Below, in pieces: positions 38,013 to 46,821 of a stretch of 64,000 nt of DNA (position 1 is the stretch's first letter; each line of letters starts with the position of its first letter). The stretch is from Flavobacterium sp. IMCC34852 (GTDB taxonomy: Bacteria > Bacteroidota > Bacteroidia > Flavobacteriales > Flavobacteriaceae). The stretch lies in assembly GCF_030643905.1 (NCBI RefSeq), contig NZ_CP121446.1, positions 2,710,001-2,774,000 of the forward strand. The letters are read 5' to 3'. The position numbers and the translations under genes were made by a program. The notes below the pieces were generated by a model, which searched no databases, had not been told where the DNA came from, and worked only from the letters and a program-made list of their open reading frames with translations.

Positions 38013-40427
38013 ATGATGCGAATTAAAAACGTTCTTTTAGTAACAATGCTGCTGTTATTGGTAGCAAATTTAAGGGCACAAAATAAGTCAGTAACAGTTT
38101 CGGGTAACACAAAAGACAAGACAACGAAACTTGCATTACCATTTGTAAATGTTTCTTTAAAAACTTCAAATGATAATAAGTTAATTACCGGAACAATAAC
38201 CAATGAGGAAGGTCGATTTTCATTGGCTAATATAAAATCGGGTAACTATATTTTAGAATTCTCCTTTATTGGTTATAAAACCAAGACACAATCAGTTTAT
38301 GTTGGTTCACTTTCCGAATTTTTAGATCAAGGAACTATTGAATTGGAAGAAGATGCTACTACCTTACAAGAAGTGGTGGTAGTATCTAAAACAAATACCG
38401 TCAGCGATAAAATGGATAAAAAAACGTTTTCAATGGCTGACAATATTAGTCAAAGTGGCGGTTCGGTTTTACAATCCATGCAAAACTTACCTGGTGTTAC
38501 TGTCCAAGACGGCAAAGTACAAATTAGAGGTAATGATAAAGTGACCGTATTGATTGATGGTAAACAAACCGCTTTAACAGGCTTCGGAAGTCAATCGGGT
38601 TTAGATAATATTCCTGCTTCAGCAATAGATAAAATCGAAATCATTAACAATCCATCTGCAAAATACGATGCCAATGGTAATGCTGGAATTATTAATATCA
38701 TCTATAAGAAAAACAAAAAAGAAGGCTTTAATGGCAAAGTGGGTTTTACGTCGGGTTTGGGTGCTTTGTGGGAAAGAAAAGAAAATTTGCCTACAATAAG
38801 ACCACAATATTCACTAACACCAAAAATCAATCCTACGCTATCACTCAATTATCGCAAAAATAAAATTAATGCGTTTTTTCAAGGCGATTATCTATACACA
38901 GAAACCCTAAATAAAAATGAATTTGTAACACGAACATACAATGACGGCACAATAATTAACCAACAATTAAAAAGAAACCGAAACACCCATTTTACAACAA
39001 TTAAATCGGGAATTGATTGGACTATTGATGATTACAATACGCTAACCGTTTCGGGTTTATTCGGTTCTGAAAAAATTATTGATAACGGTGACCAACCTTT
39101 TTTTAATGCAGACTATTCCGAGCGATTGCGACTTTGGCAATTTTTAGAAGATGAATTAAAAACAACAGTTATGGGAACTGCTGCCTATCAACATAAATTC
39201 AAACAAGCCGGACATATATTGAATATAGGTTTCAACTATACCTTTCACAGAGAAGATGAAAAATATTTCTTCGATAATATTTTGCCAACTTCAACCAGTA
39301 AAGATGCTTTCAAACTGCTATCTGATGAAAGTGTGATTGACTTCAATATAGATTACATAAAGCCATTAAAATACGGTCGTATTGAAACAGGTTTTAAATT
39401 TCGTAACCGAATTATTCCAACCAACATGCAATTCTTTCCAGGAACTAATTCACCTTTAGATGATAGTGCAGGTGGTAAAGCTACGTATGAAGAAATAATT
39501 CCAGCCGTTTATGGAAACTACATTTATGAAACCAATAAAATCGAAGCTGAAGTTGGATTACGCCTAGAATACTTAGATTTAGAATACGAGGTAAATCCAA
39601 ATCATCCAACCTATAGAACTGATGGATATTCGTATTTCGAACCATTCCCTAACTTCCGTTTTGCCTATAAAATTAATGACGACAATAAAATATCATTATT
39701 TTACAATCGCAGAATTGACCGACCAAACGAAGTAGATATTCGAATATTTCCAAAGTATGACGATGCAGAAATTATTAAAGTTGGTAATCCTGGACTAAGA
39801 CCGCAATTCACCAATTTAGTGGAATTAGGTTTCAAAAGAAATTTGAAAAAAGGCTATTTATATTCCGCTATCTACCATCGTTTTTCCAATGCCACCATTA
39901 CAAGGATAGCTTCAACTGTTCCTAATAGTAATCTAATTTATGCCATATTTCAAAACGTGAATAAAAGCTCCAATACTGGTGTAGAAATGGTTTTTTCACA
40001 AGATATTGCAAAATGGTATTCCTCCAACCTTAACCTAAATGCCTATTACAATCAAATTGGTGCGTTTACGGTTCAAAATCTATATCCGCAACCCAATACC
40101 TTTTCGGCAGCAAAACAAGATGTTTTTTCTGGAAATATAAAATGGAACAACACATTACACTTGACTAAAAAAGTGGATGCACAGATAACAGCTATATATT
40201 TAGCCCCAGATATTATTCCGCAAGGCAAAATAAAATCAAGATTTTCAATTGATTTGGGGTTAAAAAAATCGGTTCAAAACGGCAAAGGAGAATTCTTTAT
40301 AAATGCAACAGATCTATTAAATACTTTAGTTATCAAAAAAGAAATTCAAGGTCAAAACTTTAGTTACACTAGTAATGATTACTACGAAACTCAAGTAATT
40401 CGATTGGGTTACAATTATAAATTTTAA
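38013..40427 (+). CDS. TonB-dependent receptor-like outer-membrane beta-barrel protein
   Basis: 804 residues from ATG 38013 (MMRIKN), preferred over an in-frame TTG at 37986 because it gives a clean signal peptide and has GGGAAAAG ahead. Signal peptide to about 22, a carboxypeptidase-regulatory-like beta-sandwich (about 28-110), a plug domain (about 125-220; VQIRGNDKVTVLIDGKQTALTG, then ASAIDKIEIINNPSAKYDANG), and a large C-terminal barrel ending in RLGYNYKF. This is the outer_membrane_beta-barrel family rather than a classic TonB-box siderophore receptor. Ligand unknown. Confidence 0.9.
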   Translation: MMRIKNVLLVTMLLLLVANLRAQNKSVTVSGNTKDKTTKLALPFVNVSLKTSNDNKLITGTITNEEGRFSLANIKSGNYILEFSFIGYKTKTQSVYVGSLSEFLDQGTIELEEDATTLQEVVVVSKTNTVSDKMDKKTFSMADNISQSGGSVLQSMQNLPGVTVQDGKVQIRGNDKVTVLIDGKQTALTGFGSQSGLDNIPASAIDKIEIINNPSAKYDANGNAGIINIIYKKNKKEGFNGKVGFTSGLGALWERKENLPTIRPQYSLTPKINPTLSLNYRKNKINAFFQGDYLYTETLNKNEFVTRTYNDGTIINQQLKRNRNTHFTTIKSGIDWTIDDYNTLTVSGLFGSEKIIDNGDQPFFNADYSERLRLWQFLEDELKTTVMGTAAYQHKFKQAGHILNIGFNYTFHREDEKYFFDNILPTSTSKDAFKLLSDESVIDFNIDYIKPLKYGRIETGFKFRNRIIPTNMQFFPGTNSPLDDSAGGKATYEEIIPAVYGNYIYETNKIEAEVGLRLEYLDLEYEVNPNHPTYRTDGYSYFEPFPNFRFAYKINDDNKISLFYNRRIDRPNEVDIRIFPKYDDAEIIKVGNPGLRPQFTNLVELGFKRNLKKGYLYSAIYHRFSNATITRIASTVPNSNLIYAIFQNVNKSSNTGVEMVFSQDIAKWYSSNLNLNAYYNQIGAFTVQNLYPQPNTFSAAKQDVFSGNIKWNNTLHLTKKVDAQITAIYLAPDIIPQGKIKSRFSIDLGLKKSVQNGKGEFFINATDLLNTLVIKKEIQGQNFSYTSNDYYETQVIRLGYNYKF

Positions 40428-40447
40428 ATTTTATTTTGCTTTAATTC

Positions 40448-40485
40448 AAAATTCAATATTTCTACAAAATTGGTTTACACCTTTG
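40448..40485 (+). promoter_or_regulatory. Candidate operator/promoter, upstream of the PepSY-like gene
   Basis: AAAATTCAATATTTCT, then ACAAA, and CTTTG at the end; same 38-nt length as the other two elements. The direct repeat is TTCAA/TACAA at 11 nt. It lies 29 nt before the ATG at 40515. Confidence 0.65.
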
Positions 40486-40514
40486 ACTATTATTAATTCA
40501 AAAAAAAAATAGTC

Positions 40515-40937
40515 ATGAGAAAATCAGTAATTATTGTAGTAGCGTTAGTGTTATCTACAATAGCTTTTGCTCAAAAAGTAAAATCCACAAAAGTACCAGA
40601 GATTGTATTAAAATCACTAATGTCAAAATATCCCAATGCTAAAAAAGTAAAATGGGATAAAGAAGAAAATAATTATGAAGCCAGTTTTGAAAGTAATAAA
40701 ACAAAAAACTCTGTTTTATTCAATGCTAGTGGTAAAATCATCGAAACAGAAGTTGAAATAACCACTGCGCAATTACCAAAATCAATTCTTAATTACATAG
40801 GTAAAAACTATAAAGATCAAAAAGTAAAAGAAGCTGCAAAGATAATTTCAGATAAAGGTATCATTACTTACGAGGCTGAAATTAAAGGAAAAGATTTACT
40901 TTTTGATGAAAACGGAAAACTGCTTTCAGTTAGTTAA
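40515..40937 (+). CDS. PepSY-like periplasmic protein (DUF2874 type)
   Basis: 140 residues. Signal peptide (about 1-19, IAFAQ), then two PepSY-like repeats: VPEIVLKSLMSKYPNAKKVKWDKEENNYEASFE and LPKSILNYIGKNYKDQKVKEAAKI...YEAEIKGKDLLFDENGKLL. These small proteins are common next to two-component systems in Bacteroidota and may bind a ligand or inhibit a protease. Preceded by one of the three shared operator-like elements; followed by a strong terminator. Confidence 0.87.
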   Translation: MRKSVIIVVALVLSTIAFAQKVKSTKVPEIVLKSLMSKYPNAKKVKWDKEENNYEASFESNKTKNSVLFNASGKIIETEVEITTAQLPKSILNYIGKNYKDQKVKEAAKIISDKGIITYEAEIKGKDLLFDENGKLLSVS

Positions 40938-40951
40938 TTTTTTCATGTTTG

Positions 40952-40987
40952 AGCATTCACATCATCTGGTGTGAGTGCTTTTTTTGT
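40952..40987 (+). terminator. Terminator after the PepSY-like gene
   Basis: AGCATTCACA and TGTGAGTGCT pair across an 8-nt loop (one mismatch), followed by T7. It separates the regulator/receptor/PepSY part from the lipid enzymes downstream. Confidence 0.85.
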
Positions 40988-41013
40988 TTTTAAAATAACC
41001 AAATAATATACCT

Positions 41014-42975
41014 ATGTTCAACAAAATAAAAATCAGCAATCGTTTTAGTCTACTACTTGCATTTATCTCATGGTTTATAGTAATTTCTTTCCTCCTAAGA
41101 ATAATATTTACTATTTGGCAATACGATGAAGTTTCCTTCAATCTATTTACAGTTATTGGAACTTTTCTAACAGGATTATTTTATGACATCGGAACCATAA
41201 GTTTCATAATTATTCCATCAGTTATCTATTATTTTGTATTTCCAAATAGATGGATTGGTTCGTGGATTGATAAAATTCTTGTTTGGTTTTTCACATCGCT
41301 TACCATTTTTATATTAGTTTTTACCTTCTTTGCAGAGATTACATTTTGGGATGAATTCAAAACGCGTTTTAATTTTATTGCGGTTGATTATCTTATTTAC
41401 ACACATGAAGTAATTGCCAACATCCAACAATCCTATCCATTACCTATTCTAGTTGCAGGTGTACTTTCTATAACTGGTCTTATCATTTTTACCTATTATA
41501 AATTAAATATTTTTAAGGAAACATTTAGTACAACAGCAAGTCTAAAAGACCGAACCATTGTTTTAGGAACAACAGTAATTACTGCATTGTTTTTTTCCAT
41601 TTTTATTACTAACAATCAAGCGGAATGGTCTTCCAATCGCTACAATGCTGAAATATCAAAATCGGGAATTTACTCCTTTTTTGCTGCCTTCAGAAACAAT
41701 CAAATGGCATACAATGAGTTTTATACATCTGTAGATGATAAAGTGGCTTTTGATGTTATCAGAAATAAATTAAATGATAAAAACAGTAAATACCAAACAG
41801 AAGGATTATCTATTCATAGAAAAATAACAGACACAACCAACCAAGAACCAAGTAAAAAGAATGTTGTCTTTATCTTGGTTGAAAGTTTGAGTGCCAGTTT
41901 TATGAAAGAGTTTGGTAATAAAGAAAATATAACGCCTTTTTTAGACAGTTTAGCGCAGAAAAGCATCTTTTTCGATAACTTATATGCCACTGGAACAAGA
42001 ACCGTTCGTGGTATGGAAGCAATGACACTTTGCATTCCACCAACACCCGGACAAAGTATTGTAAAACGTCCCGAAAATCAAAATCTTTATACCGTTTCCA
42101 ATGTATTTAAATCCAAAGGGTATAATTCCAATTTCTTTTATGGCGGTGATGGTTATTTTGATAATATGAACGCTTATTTTGGAGGAAACGGATTTACAAT
42201 CTATGATCGCGGTCGCGGTAGTGTATTAAGCGATAAAATCAAAACAGTCCGAAACAATATAAATGATAAGGAAGTAACTTTTGAAAACGCTTGGGGAATT
42301 TGCGATGAAGACATTTACTCTAAAATGATTAAAGTCGCGGATGAACATTACAAGAGTAATAAACCTTTTTTCAATTTTGTAATGACAACCTCCAATCATC
42401 GTCCATATACTTACCCAGACAATGCTATCGATATTCCATCAGGAACTGGTCGTGAAGGTGCTGTGAAATATACGGATTATGCAATTAAAAATATGTTTGA
42501 AAAAGCCAAATCAAAACCTTGGTTCAAAAATACGGTTTTCATAATCATTGCCGATCATTGCGCCAGTAGTGCTGGAAAAGACGAAATAGATGTTGCCAAT
42601 TATCACATTCCGGCATTTATAGTAAACTTTCCGGAAGGACTAAATCAAAAAGTGAAAAAGCAATGTTCACAAATAGATATTTTCCCAACTTTTTTTTCAA
42701 TGATGAATTGGAGCTACGAGAGCAATTTCTATGGTAAAGACATATTCCATTCCAACTTTGAAGAGCGTGCTTTGGTAGGAACATATAGAAAATTAGTGCT
42801 GATGAAAAAAGAGCAGGTGATGATTTTATCCGACCAAAAAAAGCAAGCATTTTATTCATGGAATAAACAAGATAATAGTCTGAAACCACTACCTATGAAT
42901 AAAAATTTCCTTGACGAAACAATTTCTTGGTATCAAACAGCCGATTATTTATTTACCAACAAATTGCTTAAATAA
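41014..42975 (+). CDS. LTA synthase-like membrane sulfatase (phosphoglycerol transferase family)
   Basis: 653 residues. About five N-terminal membrane helices (to about 200), then an extracytoplasmic sulfatase-fold domain. Metal and catalytic residues: ILVESLSASF (Glu), TGTRTVRGMEA (likely catalytic Thr), GGDGYFDNM, and IIADHC (Asp-His). Relatives transfer phosphoglycerol or phosphoethanolamine head groups from phospholipids to cell-surface acceptors and release diacylglycerol. The substrate here is not known. The last base of its stop overlaps the kinase ATG by one base. Confidence 0.9.
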   Translation: MFNKIKISNRFSLLLAFISWFIVISFLLRIIFTIWQYDEVSFNLFTVIGTFLTGLFYDIGTISFIIIPSVIYYFVFPNRWIGSWIDKILVWFFTSLTIFILVFTFFAEITFWDEFKTRFNFIAVDYLIYTHEVIANIQQSYPLPILVAGVLSITGLIIFTYYKLNIFKETFSTTASLKDRTIVLGTTVITALFFSIFITNNQAEWSSNRYNAEISKSGIYSFFAAFRNNQMAYNEFYTSVDDKVAFDVIRNKLNDKNSKYQTEGLSIHRKITDTTNQEPSKKNVVFILVESLSASFMKEFGNKENITPFLDSLAQKSIFFDNLYATGTRTVRGMEAMTLCIPPTPGQSIVKRPENQNLYTVSNVFKSKGYNSNFFYGGDGYFDNMNAYFGGNGFTIYDRGRGSVLSDKIKTVRNNINDKEVTFENAWGICDEDIYSKMIKVADEHYKSNKPFFNFVMTTSNHRPYTYPDNAIDIPSGTGREGAVKYTDYAIKNMFEKAKSKPWFKNTVFIIIADHCASSAGKDEIDVANYHIPAFIVNFPEGLNQKVKKQCSQIDIFPTFFSMMNWSYESNFYGKDIFHSNFEERALVGTYRKLVLMKKEQVMILSDQKKQAFYSWNKQDNSLKPLPMNKNFLDETISWYQTADYLFTNKLLK

Positions 42976-43853
42976 TGAAATACATTCATTTTATAATTAA
43001 TCCAATTTCTGGTAATGGAAAACATAATTTAAGTAGAACAGTTTTAGATAAGTATTTTTCTGAAAAAGAATTCAAAATTGCTGTTGACTATTCAAATCAT
43101 AAACACCATGCCATCAAATTAACCAATAACGCAGTTGCCAAAAACCCTGATTATATAGTGGCATGCGGTGGCGATGGTACCATAAATGAAGTGGCATCAT
43201 GCTTAGTGAACACTAAAATTAAATTGGGTATAATTCCAATTGGTTCAGGCAATGGTTTAGCTTCAAATCTTAAAATTCCAAAACTATTAGAAGAAGCAAC
43301 ACAAGTTATTAGAAATGGAAAAACGCAATTCATCGACATCGGAAAGGTAAACGAACATTACTTTTTTAGCAATATGGGAATTGGCATTGATGCCTTAATA
43401 ATTAAAAAATACGATAACTATAAAAGAAGAACTTTATCGGCTTACATCAAAGCATCATTAGAAGCTAGCCTAAAATTTAAACCAATAAAATCAATACTAT
43501 CATTCAATAATCAAATTATAAACAGCAATGCTTTCATGCTTTTTATTTCCAATTCAAACGAAATGGGTTATGGAATGAGCTTAACACCGAATGCGAGTCT
43601 AGTTGATGGAAAGCTGAATTTAGTGCTAATTCCAAAAATAAGTGTAATCAATCAAATCAAGCTGGGGCTTCATGTGGTTTCAAAAAAAGCAGAAGTTTTT
43701 AAAATGGCACAGCACAGTTTGATTGAAAACATAGCTATCGAATTACCAGAAAAAATATTTGTTGACATACAACTAGATGGCGAATACCACAACTTAAAAA
43801 CAAATAAAATTGAAGTATCAGTCATCAAAAACGGACTTGAAATTGTGTCTTAA
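42975..43853 (+). CDS. Diacylglycerol/lipid kinase (DgkB/YegS family)
   Basis: 292 residues. The family's ATP-binding and catalytic motifs are plain: FIINPISGNGKH at the start, ACGGDGTINEVAS near 60, and GIIPIGSGNGLASNL near 90. It phosphorylates diacylglycerol or a similar lipid to the phosphatidate. Overlapping the LTA-synthase-like gene by one base, it fits a role in recycling the diacylglycerol which that enzyme would release. Confidence 0.92.
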   Translation: MKYIHFIINPISGNGKHNLSRTVLDKYFSEKEFKIAVDYSNHKHHAIKLTNNAVAKNPDYIVACGGDGTINEVASCLVNTKIKLGIIPIGSGNGLASNLKIPKLLEEATQVIRNGKTQFIDIGKVNEHYFFSNMGIGIDALIIKKYDNYKRRTLSAYIKASLEASLKFKPIKSILSFNNQIINSNAFMLFISNSNEMGYGMSLTPNASLVDGKLNLVLIPKISVINQIKLGLHVVSKKAEVFKMAQHSLIENIAIELPEKIFVDIQLDGEYHNLKTNKIEVSVIKNGLEIVS

Positions 43854-43895
43854 TTGGTCAAAATAATTTAATAACCATCAAATACATTACTTAAA

Positions 43896-44657
43896 ATGAA
43901 TATAGTAGAAACAAAAAGTATAAACAAAATAGCTGAAATAACAGTATTATTTTGGATTATGAAAATTGTAGCAACCACGCTCGGAGAAACACTCGGCGAC
44001 TTTATTTCGATGACTTTGAATTTGGGGTATTTAGCAGGAATAGTAATAACTGTTATCTTTTTTATTATACTGCTATTCAATCAACTTAAAACCAAAGAAT
44101 ACCAACCGTTTCCTTTTTGGTTGGTTATTATAGCAACTACAACTTTAGGTACTGAAATTTCAGATTTCATTGACCGCAGCTTACACTTGGGTTATACAAT
44201 AGGAAGTTTAGTGTTGTTGTCAGGTTTACTTTTTACACTATACTTATGGTATTCAAAATATAAAAATCTCAATGTTAATCCAATAACAGAAAACAAAAAA
44301 GAAATATACTTCTGGATTGCTGTATTATTTTCAAACAGTCTTGGAACAGCATTTGGCGACTATTTAGGCGATGTTATTGGACTAAGCTACCTTCAAGGCG
44401 CTTTGATAACTGCTTCAATCATTATAGTTGTGGTTTTGCTACACTATTACACCAAGCTTAACGAAGTGTTCTTATTTTGGTTGGCTTTTGTATTTACACG
44501 ACCATTTGGTGCAACTTTTGGAGATTTTTTAACCAAACCACTAGCAAAAGGAGGGTTAGACTTAGGCACGTTACAAGCATCATTAGTTTCAATTATAATA
44601 ATGACATTGTTAATCTACTATTCTCATAAAAAGCTTTATGAACAGAATTCAAATTAA
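43896..44657 (+). CDS. DUF347 (COG4705) membrane protein
   Basis: 253 residues, about eight membrane helices made of four repeats. Each repeat carries a conserved acidic motif: TTLGETLGDFIS, TTLGTEISDFID, SLGTAFGDYLGD, and PFGATFGDFLTK. This is the DUF347 pattern; members are found with metal-responsive or phosphatase genes and are probably transporters, though the substrate is unproven. 42 nt after the lipid kinase, likely cotranscribed. Confidence 0.87.
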   Translation: MNIVETKSINKIAEITVLFWIMKIVATTLGETLGDFISMTLNLGYLAGIVITVIFFIILLFNQLKTKEYQPFPFWLVIIATTTLGTEISDFIDRSLHLGYTIGSLVLLSGLLFTLYLWYSKYKNLNVNPITENKKEIYFWIAVLFSNSLGTAFGDYLGDVIGLSYLQGALITASIIIVVVLLHYYTKLNEVFLFWLAFVFTRPFGATFGDFLTKPLAKGGLDLGTLQASLVSIIIMTLLIYYSHKKLYEQNSN

Positions 44658-44718
44658 TTCCTAATCTAAAAAAAAGCTTATGCCAAAAAATACTTTTATT
44701 AATTCTAAATCTTAAAGT

Positions 44719-45474
44719 ATGTATTTAAAAGTGTTTTTATTTTTTATGATTGGTTCAGTCGGTTTTGCGCAGCAAGTAACAGATACAATAACTATCAATG
44801 AACCAAAAGAGAACAGCAAAAAGTTTAAGTTCAAACAACTTATTATTCCAACAGTTTTAATTGGATATGGAGTGATTGGTATTGAAAGCGATGGATTGAA
44901 ATTCGTAAATTCTGGAATAAAAGAAGAAGTAAACGAAAATATCGATGAGAAAATAACAATCGATGACTTTTCACAGTACTTACCAGCGGCATCGGTTTAT
45001 GGTCTCAATGCAATGGGGATAAAAGGCAAACACAACTTTAAAGATAGAACAATTATTTTAGGAACTTCCTATTTGTTAATGTCAGCTACTGTACTAAGTT
45101 TAAAATCCATTACTAAAGTAGAACGTCCAGATGGTTCTGCATTCAATTCCTTTCCATCTGGTCATACAGCAACTGCATTCGCAGGAGCAGAATTTCTTTG
45201 GCAAGAATACAAAGACGTTTCTGTTTGGTATGGAATTTCAGGATATATTGTGGCTGCTGGTACTGGAGCATTCAGAATTTACAACGACAAACATTGGCTA
45301 ACCGATGTGGTTGCAGGTGCTGGAATTGGAATTTTAAGTACAAAAGTTGCCTATTGGATCAATCCATGGATTCAGGAAAAAATATTCAAATCCAAAGAAA
45401 AAAATAGTATGTCAGCTATCGCTCCTTTTTACAACAGCAAACAATTGGGTGTTGGTTTCATAAAAACGTTTTAA
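44719..45474 (+). CDS. PAP2 family phosphatase
   Basis: 251 residues with a signal sequence or first helix (about 1-17) and later hydrophobic segments. The three PAP2 motifs are visible: KVERPDG (KxxxxxxRP-type), FPSGHTATAFAGAEF (PSGH), and FRIYNDKHWLTDVVAGAG (SRxxxxxHxxxD-type, with F in place of S). It removes phosphate from lipid phosphates such as phosphatidate or undecaprenyl-PP. Last gene of the lipid cassette; ends at a terminator. Confidence 0.9.
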   Translation: MYLKVFLFFMIGSVGFAQQVTDTITINEPKENSKKFKFKQLIIPTVLIGYGVIGIESDGLKFVNSGIKEEVNENIDEKITIDDFSQYLPAASVYGLNAMGIKGKHNFKDRTIILGTSYLLMSATVLSLKSITKVERPDGSAFNSFPSGHTATAFAGAEFLWQEYKDVSVWYGISGYIVAAGTGAFRIYNDKHWLTDVVAGAGIGILSTKVAYWINPWIQEKIFKSKEKNSMSAIAPFYNSKQLGVGFIKTF

Positions 45475-45490
45475 TGTTTACTATTAATTT

Positions 45491-45527
45491 AAAAAGATAC
45501 TTTTTGTTAAAGAGAAGTATCTTTTTT
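45491..45527 (+). terminator. Terminator after the PAP2 gene
   Basis: AAAAAGATACTT and AAGTATCTTTTT form a 12-bp stem with a 12-nt loop and T-tail, 16 nt after the stop. Confidence 0.8.
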
Positions 45528-45547
45528 TAAATCATTATCTCATTCAA

Positions 45548-45575
45548 CTGCACAAAAATTGCTCCTAGTCCAAGT
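45548..45575 (+). repeat. Repeat B flanking the envelope cassette (possible gene relic)
   Basis: Direct-repeat partner of 35893-35920 (20/28 identical). See that entry for the shared minus-strand peptide. Together they bracket the two-component/lipid cassette. Confidence 0.45.
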
Positions 45576-45662
45576 ATTCCTAGCATCAATTCTTTGTTTG
45601 CTTCATTTCGCTAATTCAAAATAGATAAAATATACTTTGTGTGAATATGGGAATAAATAGAA

Positions 45663-45809
45663 ACAACTGCTAGTAACGGTGGTTTTGCGCTATTGGGGCA
45701 GTTGTGGTAAATAGACGTTATATCTTGCTTTTGAACTAATCAACAAAGCAGAAAGTACGCTGCTCTTAAATCCCCAACAGACGCAAAGCCAGCCGTTACT
45801 AGCAATTGT
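45663..45809. repeat. Palindromic element 1 (147 bp)
   Basis: The left arm, starting at 45663 (ACAACTGCTAGTAACGG...), and the right arm, ending at 45809 (complement ACAATTGCTAGTAACGG...), pair over about 37 nt with few mismatches and a 1-nt bulge, including the inner GGGG/CCCC. The 70-80 nt centre is unpaired. A foldable single strand of this size resembles integron attC sites or MITE-like elements, but no integron integrase is present. Confidence 0.7.
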
Positions 45810-46015
45810 AAACCTCCGCATCACGTTTACGTTAAATACAACATTTATCTTTCCGCATAACTTCTTCCGAAACCAAACAGACGCAGACAATCGAACCGCA
45901 TAAAAAGAAATAGGAAGTATTTTCATATTGACATTGTAAGTATAAAAATTGCTTTTTGTGTTTATTGTTTTTTTGGTTAAAGCAATTTTCTATACCCACA
46001 ATCCCAATAGTGCCA

Positions 46016-46206
46016 GTAAGAGTATTCTTTTTTATTTGCCACAAAACCCCAAGTAATTGGCTTTCCGTCTGCTTGATACCTAGCGTTTTCAAAACAATAA
46101 TTGTAGTAACATTCAAGTTTTATCTTTCTATTTACGTGCAGGCATCAAGCAGCCAAGAAAACCAATCAGAGCATCCCAATAAGCAATTAAAAAAGAATAC
46201 CCTTAC
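46016..46206. repeat. Palindromic element 2 (191 bp, nested arms)
   Basis: Outer arms 46016-46039 and 46183-46206 match in 22 of 24 positions (GTAAG(A/G)GTATTCTTTTTT...). An inner pair follows: ATTGGCTTTCC...CTGCTTGATACC on the left and the complement of GGCATCAAGCAGCC...CCAAT on the right. The right side is followed by GCCAACGCACTAGGAAAG. Confidence 0.7.
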
Positions 46207-46348
46207 TTCGAGCCTCTGCCAACGCACTAGGAAAGAGTTTTCATTGTTTTTTGAAGATGCCATAACATTTCCGAATAACATTTTGATAAAATAGAAAAAC
46301 CTCATTTCGCAAGAACAATAAGGCATCCTCAAAAATCAAATTTGCCCA

Positions 46349-46428
46349 CAAGAGTATAGTTTTTCATTTGCCAGAACCACAAAATATAAATCAACAATCC
46401 AATAAGCAAATAAAAAACTATACCCTTG
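46349..46428. repeat. Palindromic element 3 (80 bp, shorter form of element 2)
   Basis: Arms 46349-46371 and 46406-46428 match in 21 of 23 positions (CAAG(A/G)GTATAGTTTTT...). The arms share the AAG-GTAT...TTTTTTATTTGC layout with element 2, and the right flank has the same GCCAACGCACTAGGTAAG, so it looks like a version with a deleted centre. Confidence 0.7.
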
Positions 46429-46753
46429 TTTCGCTACTGCCAACGCACTAGGTAAGTTCAGTTGGGGAAATCTCCCATTTCCCCAAACCCCTTTGGATGC
46501 AATTTTTTTTAAAATAATGCCAGAACTTTTTTCTCCCGATTGAACGCACACGGTAAGCATTATTTCAAAAAAAACAGCTCAAGTTGACTCTTATCCGAAT
46601 GTTGATTGATAAATGGAAAGTTACGGGCATACTTGGATTTTTCTTTGTATAAAAAAAGGATTTGTTTCTTTTCTCTTGATTGATAGATATTCCGCACTTA
46701 TTTGCACCATTAGCCCTATATAAGTCGCCATTATAGACAAATTAATGCAAAAC

Positions 46754-46778
46754 AAAAAACCCTCTCTTTCGAAAGGGT
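46754..46778 (-). terminator. Terminator of the 267-residue protein gene
   Basis: ACCCT and AGGGT flank CTCTTTCGAA, with an A6 run on the plus strand giving U6 in the minus transcript. It lies about 45 nt past the stop at 46822. Confidence 0.65.
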
Positions 46779-46821
46779 AATTGGTTTTAAAGTAGTAAAC
46801 TTTACAAACTGATGGTCTTTT

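Larger units (their letters stand above)
45528..46753. other. Gene-poor palindrome-rich stretch
   Basis: About 1.2 kb without a convincing gene; the open frames found are short and lie inside inverted repeats. It holds repeat B (45548-45575), three long imperfect palindromes (45663-45809, 46016-46206, 46349-46428), and a motif GCCAACGCACTAGG(A/T)AAG that follows the second and third palindromes at 46218-46235 and 46438-46455. Confidence 0.7.

Noticed and set aside
45663..46455. Integron attC array
   Set aside because: The palindromes have attC-like size, but no integron integrase or gene cassettes are present and the GTTRRRY core site is not clear. Kept only as palindromic repeats.
45690..46560. 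Several 60-110 residue open frames in the palindrome region
   Set aside because: They run through inverted repeats, appear on both strands over the same bases, and have no start context or domain features.
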